From the NCBI RefSeq assembly GCF_003812745.1, contig NZ_CP033831.1:2356001-2420000 (forward strand): a stretch of DNA of 64,000 nucleotides, in the 5' to 3' direction. Positions 36,697 through 44,480 of the stretch are shown here, one piece after another. Origin of the DNA: Serratia sp. FDAARGOS_506 (GTDB taxonomy: Bacteria > Pseudomonadota > Gammaproteobacteria > Enterobacterales > Enterobacteriaceae). Position 1 is the first letter of the stretch; every line of letters starts with the position of its first letter. The translations under genes and the position numbers were made by a program. The notes under the pieces were generated by a model, which searched no databases, was not told the origin of the DNA, and was given only the letters and a program-made list of their open reading frames with translations.

Positions 36697-37737
36697 ATGT
36701 CTAAAGATTTATTCTCTGGTGTAGTGTACGACAGTTTTACAAGCCCGTTCACTTTCAGCACTCAGCTAAACCGTATTATTTCAAATCTGGGCTTATTCCG
36801 TCAGGAATCCCACAACGTAAATCTGATCGCCCTCGAAAAGATTACCGATGTTAAAAATCTGGTGGCTAAGGAAAATAGCCCATACGCTCAAAGCGATTGG
36901 AACTCTGCACAACGTCCAGAATTTAGCAATGCACTATACCAGCTTAAATACCACGGTATTCTAAACAGTGTAACCTCTCTTGACCTGCAACAATACGCCG
37001 CGCGTGGAATTGCTGACACTGCCGATCAGGTGTCAATTGCATTGAGTGATTTCTCAGATAGCCAGTATTCTATGGCAGAAAACGCCGTTGAAATTGATCT
37101 GGTGAATGCTCTGTTAGGACTTCGTGTTAATAGCGACTATGCAGGACAAGGCGATCTTGATTTCCTTGCTGGCGGTACTCGTACAGAATACACCCTGGAC
37201 ACTTCCGACACTGCGAACATCTTCGAACAACTAAGCGAGATTGCCCGTATTCAGAATGTGGCTCTTGGTGAAGGGCTGGCACAACAGAAACAAGGTGCTG
37301 TGATCCTGGCTTCTGGCGCTGCTGCTAAGGCTCTGCGTTACCATCCATCTATTAAAGATTTTATGGTGTACACCCTAAGCGTAAATAGTTCTGACAACTT
37401 CTATACACGAACTGTAGAGAGTAACCCTGCTTACGAGGTGTGGACTCTGAACGGGATCACGGTGATCGATGTGACAGGCTATAGCCTCATTAGTGACAAG
37501 ATCGGTGTGGACGGCTTCGCCTACATCCCACGCATGGCTGACACTGCAAACGCGCTTGTTCTTCATACTGGTATTGGTGTTCGTCATCTGACGCTTGGCA
37601 AGTCTGCCACCCTTCACAATCAGTATGTTGTTTCAGATGCTAAATGGCAATTCCCATCTATTGCAACGGAAACCAGCTATTTAGCGATTAACAACATTCC
37701 TACGGCTATTGTTTTCGGTAGCGTTTCAGCAAGCTGA
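36697..37737 (+). CDS. Major capsid protein, lambda gpE-like HK97 fold
   Basis: 346 residues (lambda gpE 341). It resembles the gpE family in length, in having no N-terminal scaffold domain and in its C-terminal part: VILASGAAAKALRYHPSIKD, then YEVWTLNGITVIDVTG (gpE-type 'V-NGI-I-D'), and WQFPSIATETSYLAINNIP at the end. It is predicted to form an icosahedral shell. TAAGGAAATTAAA is the ribosome site. In lambda-type phages a protease/scaffold gene (C/Nu3) and portal (B) lie just upstream; here they are absent, so assembly would need helper components. Confidence 0.72.
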   Translation: MSKDLFSGVVYDSFTSPFTFSTQLNRIISNLGLFRQESHNVNLIALEKITDVKNLVAKENSPYAQSDWNSAQRPEFSNALYQLKYHGILNSVTSLDLQQYAARGIADTADQVSIALSDFSDSQYSMAENAVEIDLVNALLGLRVNSDYAGQGDLDFLAGGTRTEYTLDTSDTANIFEQLSEIARIQNVALGEGLAQQKQGAVILASGAAAKALRYHPSIKDFMVYTLSVNSSDNFYTRTVESNPAYEVWTLNGITVIDVTGYSLISDKIGVDGFAYIPRMADTANALVLHTGIGVRHLTLGKSATLHNQYVVSDAKWQFPSIATETSYLAINNIPTAIVFGSVSAS

Positions 37738-37761
37738 CCATAAATAGAAAATCATGAGCAT

Positions 37762-37798
37762 AGGGGAGGGCGTAGAAATACGCTTTCCCCTTTTTTAT
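37762..37798 (+). terminator. Strong terminator after the capsid gene
   Basis: AGGGGA and GCGTA pair with TACGC and TCCCCT around a GAAA tetraloop (internal GG/TT mismatch), followed by six Ts. It separates capsid from the tape-measure-like gene, so the latter is made at a lower level or from another start. Confidence 0.9.
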
Positions 37799-37847
37799 TT
37801 GTAAGGAGGGAAATACTTTGTATTCTTCCCTCTATGGAGTTTAAACA

Positions 37848-38036
37848 ATGGAAATCATTTTAAAGAGTAAAGGTGTTCATCTGCACCTTGATAATTCAAC
37901 AGCAGAACAACTATTAAATCTCTCTGCTGTAGCTCGTTTGCTGGAAGTAAGCCCGACACATTTACGCCAGCTTTTACATAAAGGGATGAGTGTTAGTGAT
38001 GCTCTACATTATCTAACCAGCAAGGAAAGCAAATAA
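37848..38036 (+). CDS. Hypothetical small protein (62 aa) with HTH-like segment
   Basis: MEIILKSKGVHLHLDNSTAE then VARLLEVSPTHLRQLLHKGM, a helix-turn-helix-like stretch, and SVSDALHYLTSKESK. Its stop overlaps the next ATG by one base (TAATG), giving tight coupling. A 7-bp hairpin (GAGGGAA / TTCCCTC, 37806-37832) stands before it and could control its translation. In tailed phages small proteins just before the tape-measure gene are tail assembly chaperones; similarity is not evident here. Confidence 0.6.
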   Translation: MEIILKSKGVHLHLDNSTAEQLLNLSAVARLLEVSPTHLRQLLHKGMSVSDALHYLTSKESK

Positions 38037-39892
38037 TGTTAGAGCTGAATGTAAGTAAGATCTCAAACGTAGTTACGTTTACGGTGGATAAAGCGAGTAT
38101 GGCAGAAGCTAAAAAAGCTGCTGCTGACTTACAAAAACACTTCGCTAAGATTCAAGACCCTAAGATCAGATTTAAGACATTTAAACAGAATCAGCGAAGA
38201 GCGGAAGCCCTTTCCGATGATGCTAAACTAAAAAACGCTGTTAAATCGTCAGAATCTAAACAACAACGTATTGCAGATAAAGCTGCTAAAACTCAGGCAA
38301 GGGAACAAGCCAAAATAGCTAAACGTAATGAAACAGCAGACATTAAATTTAAATCTGCTGGCTTACAGCTTCGCGGAATTGCTGGAAAATACGGCGTAGA
38401 CCCTGCAAAACAATACGAGGCTTTAAAGTTCATTCAGGAACAAACTGAACAATTCCGTAAAGGGGTTATCTCTTCTCAGAGAATGAATTTTACCATTCGT
38501 GAACGTATCACCGATTTACGCCGTGTTGCTGCATTACAAGCCCGTATCACTGCCAGCACACAACAACAAGCGATTGCACAGCGTCAAGCGAAGAGAATGG
38601 ATTATAAAGGGGCGGCGGCTAACATTAAAGAAAGAGGTATAAACGGCATCATCGGCGGTGGGGTATTAGGAAGCCTTGCGTTAACGGCTGGCTCCCTCGG
38701 AGTGGGGCAGCGAATTGTTGACAAAGGGAATGAGAATCTCGACCTGGTGCGACAGTCGGCTCTTGTTAAGACAAATCCTAATGCAATCAAGACTATGGTA
38801 GCATGGGGGCAGCAACACGGCGTAGACTCCGCTAACACGTCTAAGGCCGTCGATAACATGAAAGATGTACGTGAGCGCCTTGCTATGACTGTTACAAATG
38901 GACAGTTCAAAGATGGAAAATGGACAGGCGGCGACGGCGGGATCACAACTATCATGAATAAGTTTGGCTGGAACATTGAGGACGTTAAGAAATTTCAAAA
39001 TAGACCTCTGGACTTCATCCAGGCAACTGTGAATGAAGGGCAGCGTAGAGGCTTTAGCCAGGCCCAGATTGGTAATTTGATCGAATCATTAGGTGATGAC
39101 CTGATGCACTACACGGATCTATTCCTGAATAATGGTGCAGAGTTTAACAAGACGCTAAAAAGCCTCGTTGATAGTGGTCAGACGCTGAATGACGAAATGA
39201 TCAAGCAGGTTTATGAGTATGGCGATCTGTCTGTGGCTATGGGTAATCTGATGAATGGCGTTGATAACAGCCTCTTTACTGGCTTTATGAAAGGCTTCGC
39301 CGATGGTGGTGATGACCTCGTGAAGAACACCAAAGTGATCACCGAATCGGCTGGAATGCTTGGAGAGGGATTAGGAGATCTGGCTAAACAGGTGACGGGC
39401 TTTGTTGGTGAGATTTCCGGCGTAGTGTCTGATCTAAATGCAGGGCTTCGTTCTCGTTTCCCTCAGTGGTTCAATGATAGCGATAAGCCAGCGGCCCAGG
39501 CGCTCTACGATGGTGCTGTGGGTGGTTCTGCGAATGCTACAGCGGATTGGATTAAATCTAAGACGGGCGTGGACACTCGCGATTTTGGCCCTGCAATCAT
39601 GGATTGGTTGGGCGTTGGTGGTGGTAATGCTGGAACAGCGGCAAATCAATACAGCCTAAATGGTGATTCTCTTCGTGGTTCTGCAATGTCACTAACCAGC
39701 GGTAACGCGCCAGCGTACAACCTTGCACCAGTGTTTAATCTGACAGTAGCGCCACAAGTACCGCTAACAATTCAGAGTGACGCTTCGCGCCTTGCTGATT
39801 ATGTCGATTTCCAGGCGAGAGCTTCACAAGCCAGCTTCATGCAATCGCTCACGTTGTCAGCATTAAGCGGTCAATCATCAACGGGTGGCTAA
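38036..39892 (+). CDS. Tape-measure-like protein (618 aa)
   Basis: Residues 1-200 are Ala/Lys/Gln/Arg-rich and helical, like the coiled start of tail length rulers. Residues ~202-224 form a Gly/Leu-rich hydrophobic segment (GIIGGGVLGSLALTAGSLGV) typical of tape-measure membrane segments. The part from ~270 to 360 (DNMKDVRERLAMTV, GGITTIMNKFGWNIEDVKKF, FSQAQIGNLIESLGDDLMHY) resembles the region in many siphophage tape measures with 'ltdflkd...dfFeniapk.G...feal'. A second helical part and a Ser/Gly-rich C-terminus follow. If it works as a ruler, ~600 residues would imply a tail near 90 nm. A DNA-injection role is the alternative. Confidence 0.6.
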   Translation: MLELNVSKISNVVTFTVDKASMAEAKKAAADLQKHFAKIQDPKIRFKTFKQNQRRAEALSDDAKLKNAVKSSESKQQRIADKAAKTQAREQAKIAKRNETADIKFKSAGLQLRGIAGKYGVDPAKQYEALKFIQEQTEQFRKGVISSQRMNFTIRERITDLRRVAALQARITASTQQQAIAQRQAKRMDYKGAAANIKERGINGIIGGGVLGSLALTAGSLGVGQRIVDKGNENLDLVRQSALVKTNPNAIKTMVAWGQQHGVDSANTSKAVDNMKDVRERLAMTVTNGQFKDGKWTGGDGGITTIMNKFGWNIEDVKKFQNRPLDFIQATVNEGQRRGFSQAQIGNLIESLGDDLMHYTDLFLNNGAEFNKTLKSLVDSGQTLNDEMIKQVYEYGDLSVAMGNLMNGVDNSLFTGFMKGFADGGDDLVKNTKVITESAGMLGEGLGDLAKQVTGFVGEISGVVSDLNAGLRSRFPQWFNDSDKPAAQALYDGAVGGSANATADWIKSKTGVDTRDFGPAIMDWLGVGGGNAGTAANQYSLNGDSLRGSAMSLTSGNAPAYNLAPVFNLTVAPQVPLTIQSDASRLADYVDFQARASQASFMQSLTLSALSGQSSTGG

Positions 39893-39918
39893 CTTGTGTT
39901 GTCGCATGGAGGCTATGC

Positions 39919-39924
39919 TAAAAT
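39919..39924 (+). promoter_or_regulatory. Extended -10 promoter before the HEPN gene
   Basis: TGCTAAAAT gives an extended -10 (TAAAAT with TG one base upstream), predicted start ~39931, 27 bases before the start codon. The -35 is weak. It suggests the next gene is expressed independently, like a phage moron. Confidence 0.5.
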
Positions 39925-39957
39925 GTCGGTGCTGAATTTAAATTGAAGGAATCTAAA

Positions 39958-40416
39958 TTGAACTTTGATGATTTGTCTTCCGAAGAACTTGACCAGCATG
40001 TTATGGAGCGCCTTGTATTTGCAGAAGAGGAATTATCTCCGATTTTGAAGGGGCATCTATTTATTGAAAAAGTTCTTGAGACATTAATTTCAAGGAACCT
40101 TGTTGAGCCTAAGGCATTTTTCAGATCTACCCGTTCTTATGATTTAAAAGTAGATTTGGCTTTTGCTATGGGCTTGCTCAATAATAAATACTACTCTGCA
40201 TTCAAAGCGATAAACAAGGTGAGAAATAATTATGCGCATAAACATGATTACAAAGTCACTCTTGAAGAATTGAATGCTTTCAAATTTGATTGGGTAGAAG
40301 TTCAGAATAAAGCATTCGCTGTAGCATGTGAGAAAAGTATTGGCGAGGGCGCAAGTATTGCCACAATGTTTTTATGTTGGAAAGCAATACACCTCCTCGA
40401 CAAACAAGAAGATTAA
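39958..40416 (+). CDS. HEPN/MltR-like protein
   Basis: 152 residues from TTG at 39958, chosen because AAGGA lies eight bases upstream. All-helical, with GHLFIEKVLETLISRNLVEP and AFAMGLLNNKYYSAFKAINK preceding KVRNNYAHKH. RNNYAH fits the Rx4-6H catalytic motif of HEPN RNases, and the layout recalls the MltR family, which belongs to the same fold. HEPN proteins in mobile elements are often toxins or anti-phage effectors that cut RNA. Independent promoter and location between the structural genes and integrase fit a cargo or interference gene. No antitoxin is evident. Confidence 0.6.
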   Translation: MNFDDLSSEELDQHVMERLVFAEEELSPILKGHLFIEKVLETLISRNLVEPKAFFRSTRSYDLKVDLAFAMGLLNNKYYSAFKAINKVRNNYAHKHDYKVTLEELNAFKFDWVEVQNKAFAVACEKSIGEGASIATMFLCWKAIHLLDKQED

Positions 40417-40439
40417 AAAGGGGCTTGCGCCCCTTTTTT
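40416..40439. terminator. Bidirectional terminator between HEPN gene and integrase
   Basis: GGGGC-TTGC-GCCCC stem-loop with A-run before and T-run after it; serves the convergent genes. Confidence 0.92.
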
Positions 40440-41722
40440 CATTTGTAGCTTATTAGCTCAACATAACTCTGCAATTCTTTCACAATACGATCAGGAACAC
40501 TCTTAGAATACGTCTTGAAACTCTCCGTTTGTCCTGGTGCGTGACCCGCCAAAATTGCCACACGGCTCTCCGGTACTCCAGCGGCGTTTAGCTTGCTGAT
40601 CCAGGTGTGGCGGTACGAGTGAAACACTTTGTTTTCATCGTCGGGCAGAATAGCCCGTTTAATGCGTGTAAATCGCTGTGTGTGCCACGTAGAGCGCTTG
40701 CCGTCCTCACGATTGGTGATACTGGCACGATAGAACAAAAAGCCGTTGTAGGGGTTATCTCTTCGAGATAAAGCCATAGGCAGGATTTTAGAATGTATAG
40801 GAATAACCCTACAGGCATTTGAAGTCTTACCTTCATAAATTTTGAAACACCATACATTATCGATCTGCACTATGCTGTGACCGTTCATAGAGCAAATCTC
40901 ATTAAGCCTCATCCCACTGTAAGCGGCAATGCTTGCCACATCGAATAATTCCCCCTCTCCGGCTTCCTGTAAGCCTCTCAGAAGGGCGATCACATCCTGA
41001 TCGGTGAATGCTTCATAACTTTCTCTGCTCTTTGCTGTGTTGAGCTTATGCCCTCTGAAAGGGTTTTTTTCAAGCGGCGGGGCATCGTGATAACGGGCAG
41101 CGGCAAGATCGAGGATTCCAGCCATTGAAGAGAGGAAATTAGCCTGTGTTTGTATGGCTCTACCATTCTCTTTCATGTAGTCACACCATCCGCTTACGGT
41201 AGTACGGGTAATGTCACTTAGCTGAATGTCGGAGCGTTTTAGATAAGACAGAAACACAGTAACGGCTCGTTTATCTTTTGACAGTGTGCCAATCTTCTTA
41301 ACATCGGCATTTTGTAACAGATACACATCCAGCATACCTACCAGTGAAGGGCAGGAGGGCGCGAGCTTGTTAGCCTTGTTATTATTGGGTGTTGCGGAAG
41401 GTTCCCGCCTGCTATTTCTTGTTTCTGCACTTTGTGCCACTGGTGACGCTCTGGCATACTTCGCCACGCTTTGGAGATAGCTGATCGTATCCTGAATGCT
41501 GTCAGGCTTTGGCGGCGCGGCTAACTCTCTCACTCGTTCGTATTCAGTCACTATTGCATCCCGCTTGCGTCGTGCCACACGGAGATCGCTTGTCTTGAGG
41601 CTTCGAACAAGAGTCTTCTTTCCTCCGAAAGCGTCATGCAAATACGCCGGAAGCACTATCCGGCAGTAATACACGCCGTAAGCGTCTGTTATCAGATAGC
41701 GATCATCTTTGTTTACTTTCAT
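40439..41722 (-). CDS. int: Tyrosine site-specific integrase of the element
   Basis: 427 residues: an N-terminal DUF6538-like arm/DNA-binding part (YYCRIVLPAYLHDAFGGKKT, LKTSDLRVARRK), a core-binding domain (~130-225) and a catalytic domain. Catalytic residues: Arg in AYSGMRLNEIC, Lys in YEGKTSNACR, His-x-x-Arg in FHSYRHTWIS, His in LAGHAPGQT and Tyr in FKTYSKSV. It sits 134 bases from attR with transcription directed into the element. It should catalyse integration at thrW; no excisionase is recognised, although several small DNA-binding proteins could serve. Confidence 0.95.
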   Translation of the reverse strand: MKVNKDDRYLITDAYGVYYCRIVLPAYLHDAFGGKKTLVRSLKTSDLRVARRKRDAIVTEYERVRELAAPPKPDSIQDTISYLQSVAKYARASPVAQSAETRNSRREPSATPNNNKANKLAPSCPSLVGMLDVYLLQNADVKKIGTLSKDKRAVTVFLSYLKRSDIQLSDITRTTVSGWCDYMKENGRAIQTQANFLSSMAGILDLAAARYHDAPPLEKNPFRGHKLNTAKSRESYEAFTDQDVIALLRGLQEAGEGELFDVASIAAYSGMRLNEICSMNGHSIVQIDNVWCFKIYEGKTSNACRVIPIHSKILPMALSRRDNPYNGFLFYRASITNREDGKRSTWHTQRFTRIKRAILPDDENKVFHSYRHTWISKLNAAGVPESRVAILAGHAPGQTESFKTYSKSVPDRIVKELQSYVELISYK

Positions 41723-42073
41723 GATTTCCCCGTCTAAAGTGTCGGGGCGTTTATTCTGCTAAGAATGAATGGCCTTTAAGAAAGTGTGAAATAGCTCAAA
41801 AATCATTCGGTTGCGAAGGTCGGCAGGTGATGACCAGACACGAAATTTATTGAGTGTTCGACTCCTATTATCGGCACCATCCCTCCTTCAGATTCCCTTT
41901 GCTTACCTTTTCGCCGGTTAAACAACCGTTTAATCATCCGCTGTTATAATTACCCCTGTTGAGTCTTGATGGATGAATGTTTTCCCCTCAAGCATTGCGA
42001 TGCGGCGCTCTCTGGAGCGGCATCCGTTTTTGGACATGCCGGTGGTTCGGTGAGAAGTTAGGAGAAGTGAACT
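41723..42073. other. Right junction and intergenic region
   Basis: 41723-41855 is the integrase upstream region, then attR, then 190 bases of host sequence before the TM2 gene. An 11-base piece of thrW (TGCGAAGGTCG, 41812-41822) occurs shortly before the attR core, separated by unrelated bases. No gene seen. Confidence 0.55.
41856..41880 (+). repeat. Right attachment repeat (attR core)
   Basis: Perfect copy of the 25 bases at 27712-27736 (GTTCGACTCC ... GGCACCAT). Left flank TGAGT and right flank CCCTCC differ from the attL copy, which fixes the element's right end. Confidence 0.95.
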
Positions 42074-42292
42074 ATGAGCAGAAAAGACAAGCTCGCGGCG
42101 GCCCTGTTGGCCATCTTCCTGGGTGGGCTGGGCATTCACAAGTTTTACTTAGGGATGAAGTGGTGGGGGCTGTTCTACCTGCTGTTCTGCTGGACGGGGA
42201 TCCCGGCGATTGTCGGCTTTATCGAAGGCATTATTTATCTGTTCCAATCGGAAGAGAAGTTCAACCAGAAATACAACCCTGGTCTGATTTAA
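42074..42292 (+). CDS. TM2 domain membrane protein
   Basis: 72 residues with two membrane helices and the TM2 pattern: KLAAALLAIFLGGLGIHKFY, then GMKWWGLFYLLFCWTGIP and GFIEGIIYLF. The GxxGxHxFYLG turn between the helices is the family signature. Role unknown in bacteria. Good ribosome site (TTAGGAGAAG). First host gene right of the element; a stem-loop terminator follows. Confidence 0.9.
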   Translation: MSRKDKLAAALLAIFLGGLGIHKFYLGMKWWGLFYLLFCWTGIPAIVGFIEGIIYLFQSEEKFNQKYNPGLI

Positions 42293-42303
42293 TGCGTTTT
42301 CTG

Positions 42304-42336
42304 GCGGCGCTTCCTGCGAATGGGAGCGCCGCTTTT
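42304..42336 (+). terminator. Terminator after the TM2 gene
   Basis: GCGGCGCT / AGCGCCGC stem followed by TTTT. Confidence 0.85.
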
Positions 42337-42343
42337 CATTCCG

Positions 42344-42877
42344 CTATTGTTTTTTCATCATCATCTTGCCGCGCATCTCTTTGCTCATCATTTTATTCGA
42401 GCTGGAGATCACGCAGTTATATTGCTTGCCTTGGTTAATGATCATAAAGGTGCTGACCGGATTTTTAAAATCCTTGTCGATGGTGAAATAAATATAGGCC
42501 TGCGGCAGTGCGGCCGGTTTAAAGGCGCCGAAGGCATACACATCCGCCAGGCCCAGCGCGGAGAGATCGACCGTCAGCTCCATGGGTTTCATGGAATCTG
42601 GCGATGGGAACATCGATTTGGCCGACATCATCATGGTGCTGCTGTTGATGGTGTAATCGGTTTTAACCTTCATGCCGATATATTTAGATTCCGGCATGGA
42701 AAGTTCTTTTTTGCAGGCGGCGTCGTGCTGCGGCGCCGGGCTGCCGTTTTCCATCACGGCGTGCACGTGTTCCAGCGTCACTTCCGCGCTGCCGGTAGTG
42801 GGCTGCGCATCGGCCGCGTAAGCCGCGCCGCTGAAGGCGGCTACAGAGGTAAGGATAATGCCTGTAACGATTTTCAT
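42344..42877 (-). CDS. Secreted hypothetical protein (177 aa)
   Basis: ATG at 42877 gives MKIVTGIILTSVAAFSGAAYA, a signal peptide cleaved after AYA; GGAGAGCG precedes it. The mature protein has two cysteines (AACKKE, NCVISS) and a very Met/Lys-rich C-terminus (NKMMSKEMRGKMMMKKQ). No family recognised. A periplasmic location is clear. The Met-rich tail could bind copper(I), but that is only a thought. Confidence 0.8.
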   Translation of the reverse strand: MKIVTGIILTSVAAFSGAAYAADAQPTTGSAEVTLEHVHAVMENGSPAPQHDAACKKELSMPESKYIGMKVKTDYTINSSTMMMSAKSMFPSPDSMKPMELTVDLSALGLADVYAFGAFKPAALPQAYIYFTIDKDFKNPVSTFMIINQGKQYNCVISSSNKMMSKEMRGKMMMKKQ

Positions 42878-43379
42878 TGTCGCTCTCCGGAATACTAATA
42901 ATGTTATTAATTGCGGTGTGTAGCCTATTGGCTTGATAAAACGCAAGGTTACCCGTTCCGTGGAAATAAAATACCCTCGGAATTTTTATAATAAATAGTG
43001 TTTCACCCACGCGATGTGCGAGGCTTATTTAATTGTATTGAGAATCTTGCTCTTTTGTTTTTCAGTATTTTTACCTGTATATGAAGAGTATGTATAAACA
43101 TAGTCAATGTTTAGAATATGCACAAATTATTGCGTTTTTTTCCTCCTTTATATTTTGGTTTTTAATAAGGCTGAGAATATTGCATTGAGATACAGGGAGT
43201 TATCTTTTTACGTTAAAATCATACTGTGAAGCGTTATTTATGTGATCTTCATAGTCACAGAAATAACGCTGAAATTATTATCTTTCTATTTGACGGCTAA
43301 TTATTCATTGCATAGGCTTCAACCCCGCTAACCGCCTGCGCTAGAATCAGGCGGTTTTCTCGTGGAAAAGGATATTGCC
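42878..43379. other. AT-rich intergenic region
   Basis: 500 bases without a gene, markedly AT-rich between 43020 and 43300. Probably the promoter regions of the two divergent neighbours and a likely H-NS-type target by composition. No specific element recognised. Confidence 0.5.
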
Positions 43380-44477
43380 ATGGCCGCCTGGGCCCTTTTG
43401 ATCGTCGGTTGGTTGTTGATTTGGCGGGATTACCCGATTTTCGGCGTGCTGTGCATCGCGCTGTTCGCCGTGCTGCAATGGGCGAAATACGCTGCTAAAG
43501 GCGCGCAAGAACCCGAAGAGGCCGCAGAGTGGTGCAAAACCGACTGGCGCTCGCAGCCGATTGAGATGGCGCACGCCGGCGACAGTGACCGGCAGATTGG
43601 CGGCGTGGGGGAGCTGGGCATGGGCGGCCCCAATTTTTGGACGCTGCTGTTGCGCGACGGGGCGATTGTGCATGGTGCCTGTGCCGCGCCGCAGGACGTG
43701 GACGGCGGCAAGCTGCGCCTGATCCCGACCCGTAGCCGCGAGGGTGAGGGGCTGACGGTGTACGAGCCTGCCGCCCGGGTGATGTACGCGCTGCCTGCAC
43801 TGACCGATCGCGAGCAGGCGGCATTGGCCGCCGGTTCCGCAGAGGCGCTGGCGCGGCTGCGGGCGAAATGTCGGCAGGCGGAAGCCACTCCCTTGCATCC
43901 AGTGCGCGGTTTATGGGTGCCGCAGTGGACTGAGGAGCCGGCAGATCGTCTGGAGATCACCTTGCCCAGTGGGCGGGTGCTGGCGGCGTGCTCGATGTTG
44001 CCGACGGATCTGCGCCATGCGAACGATCCTGCCGCGCTGCTGCACGCGCCGCCTTATGAGCTGTTGCTGGATAACCGGCCGACCAATCTCTTCGTGCGCG
44101 ATCTCGAGCGCGTGGCGGAATCCCCGGCGGGTGACGGCTTGAGCGTCGGCGGCTGCCAGTTCCGCGGCGAACATATTGTCGACGGTCTGTACCATCTGTA
44201 TTTCGCCGGCGAGTGGTTCAGCCTGCTCTCTTATGCGCACAAACCGGCGTGCGGGCGCGGTTCGGACACCACGTTTTTCGTCGAACGTATAGAGCCGCAA
44301 GACGGCGGGGGGTTCGTGATTGAATGGGATGCCTACGGCGTGGGAGCCGACGGGCGTGAGCCGCGCGTGCCGGCTCCGCCGGTATTGACTATTGCGGTGA
44401 GCTGGCAGGAAACGCCGCTGCAACTGCCCACGGCCAATAACCGCGTGACCGTGCGCTTGCCCAACGCCACGGCGTAA
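43380..44477 (+). CDS. Membrane-anchored hypothetical protein (365 aa)
   Basis: Starts MAAWALLIVGWLLIWRDYPI after AAAGGATATTGCC, giving two closely spaced N-terminal membrane segments, then ~310 residues with many short beta-like stretches (GGVGELGMGGPNFWTLLLRD, then YELLLDNRPTNLFVRDLERV). Convergent with a minus-strand group of similar style. I do not recognise the family. The short in-frame GTG start at 43362 is less likely. Confidence 0.75.
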   Translation: MAAWALLIVGWLLIWRDYPIFGVLCIALFAVLQWAKYAAKGAQEPEEAAEWCKTDWRSQPIEMAHAGDSDRQIGGVGELGMGGPNFWTLLLRDGAIVHGACAAPQDVDGGKLRLIPTRSREGEGLTVYEPAARVMYALPALTDREQAALAAGSAEALARLRAKCRQAEATPLHPVRGLWVPQWTEEPADRLEITLPSGRVLAACSMLPTDLRHANDPAALLHAPPYELLLDNRPTNLFVRDLERVAESPAGDGLSVGGCQFRGEHIVDGLYHLYFAGEWFSLLSYAHKPACGRGSDTTFFVERIEPQDGGGFVIEWDAYGVGADGREPRVPAPPVLTIAVSWQETPLQLPTANNRVTVRLPNATA

Positions 44478-44480
44478 TGC

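Larger units (their letters stand above)
27712..41880. mobile_element. Integrated phage-satellite-like element in thrW (about 14.1 kb)
   Basis: Bounded by the 25-base duplication of the thrW 3' end, with a tyrosine integrase at the right boundary. It is visibly AT-richer than the flanking GC-rich host genes. Content in order: noncoding left arm; four small orphan genes; a minus-strand group with a small tyrosine recombinase; a 1.87-kb noncoding region with iterons and palindromes; a strong promoter and an early operon of small genes; a second strong promoter and a ~550-nt structured noncoding segment; then decoration-like, major-capsid-like and tape-measure-like genes, a HEPN-type gene and the integrase. 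No terminase, portal, protease, scaffold, lysis or further tail genes are seen. It is therefore too incomplete for an autonomous phage, yet not obviously decayed, since the frames are open with good ribosome sites. Confidence 0.9.

Noticed and set aside
27712..41880. Interpretation as a simple decayed prophage
   Set aside because: Not excluded, but frames are intact, ribosome sites are good, spacing is compact, and a replication-like region and two recombinases are kept. A satellite explains the selective gene content better.
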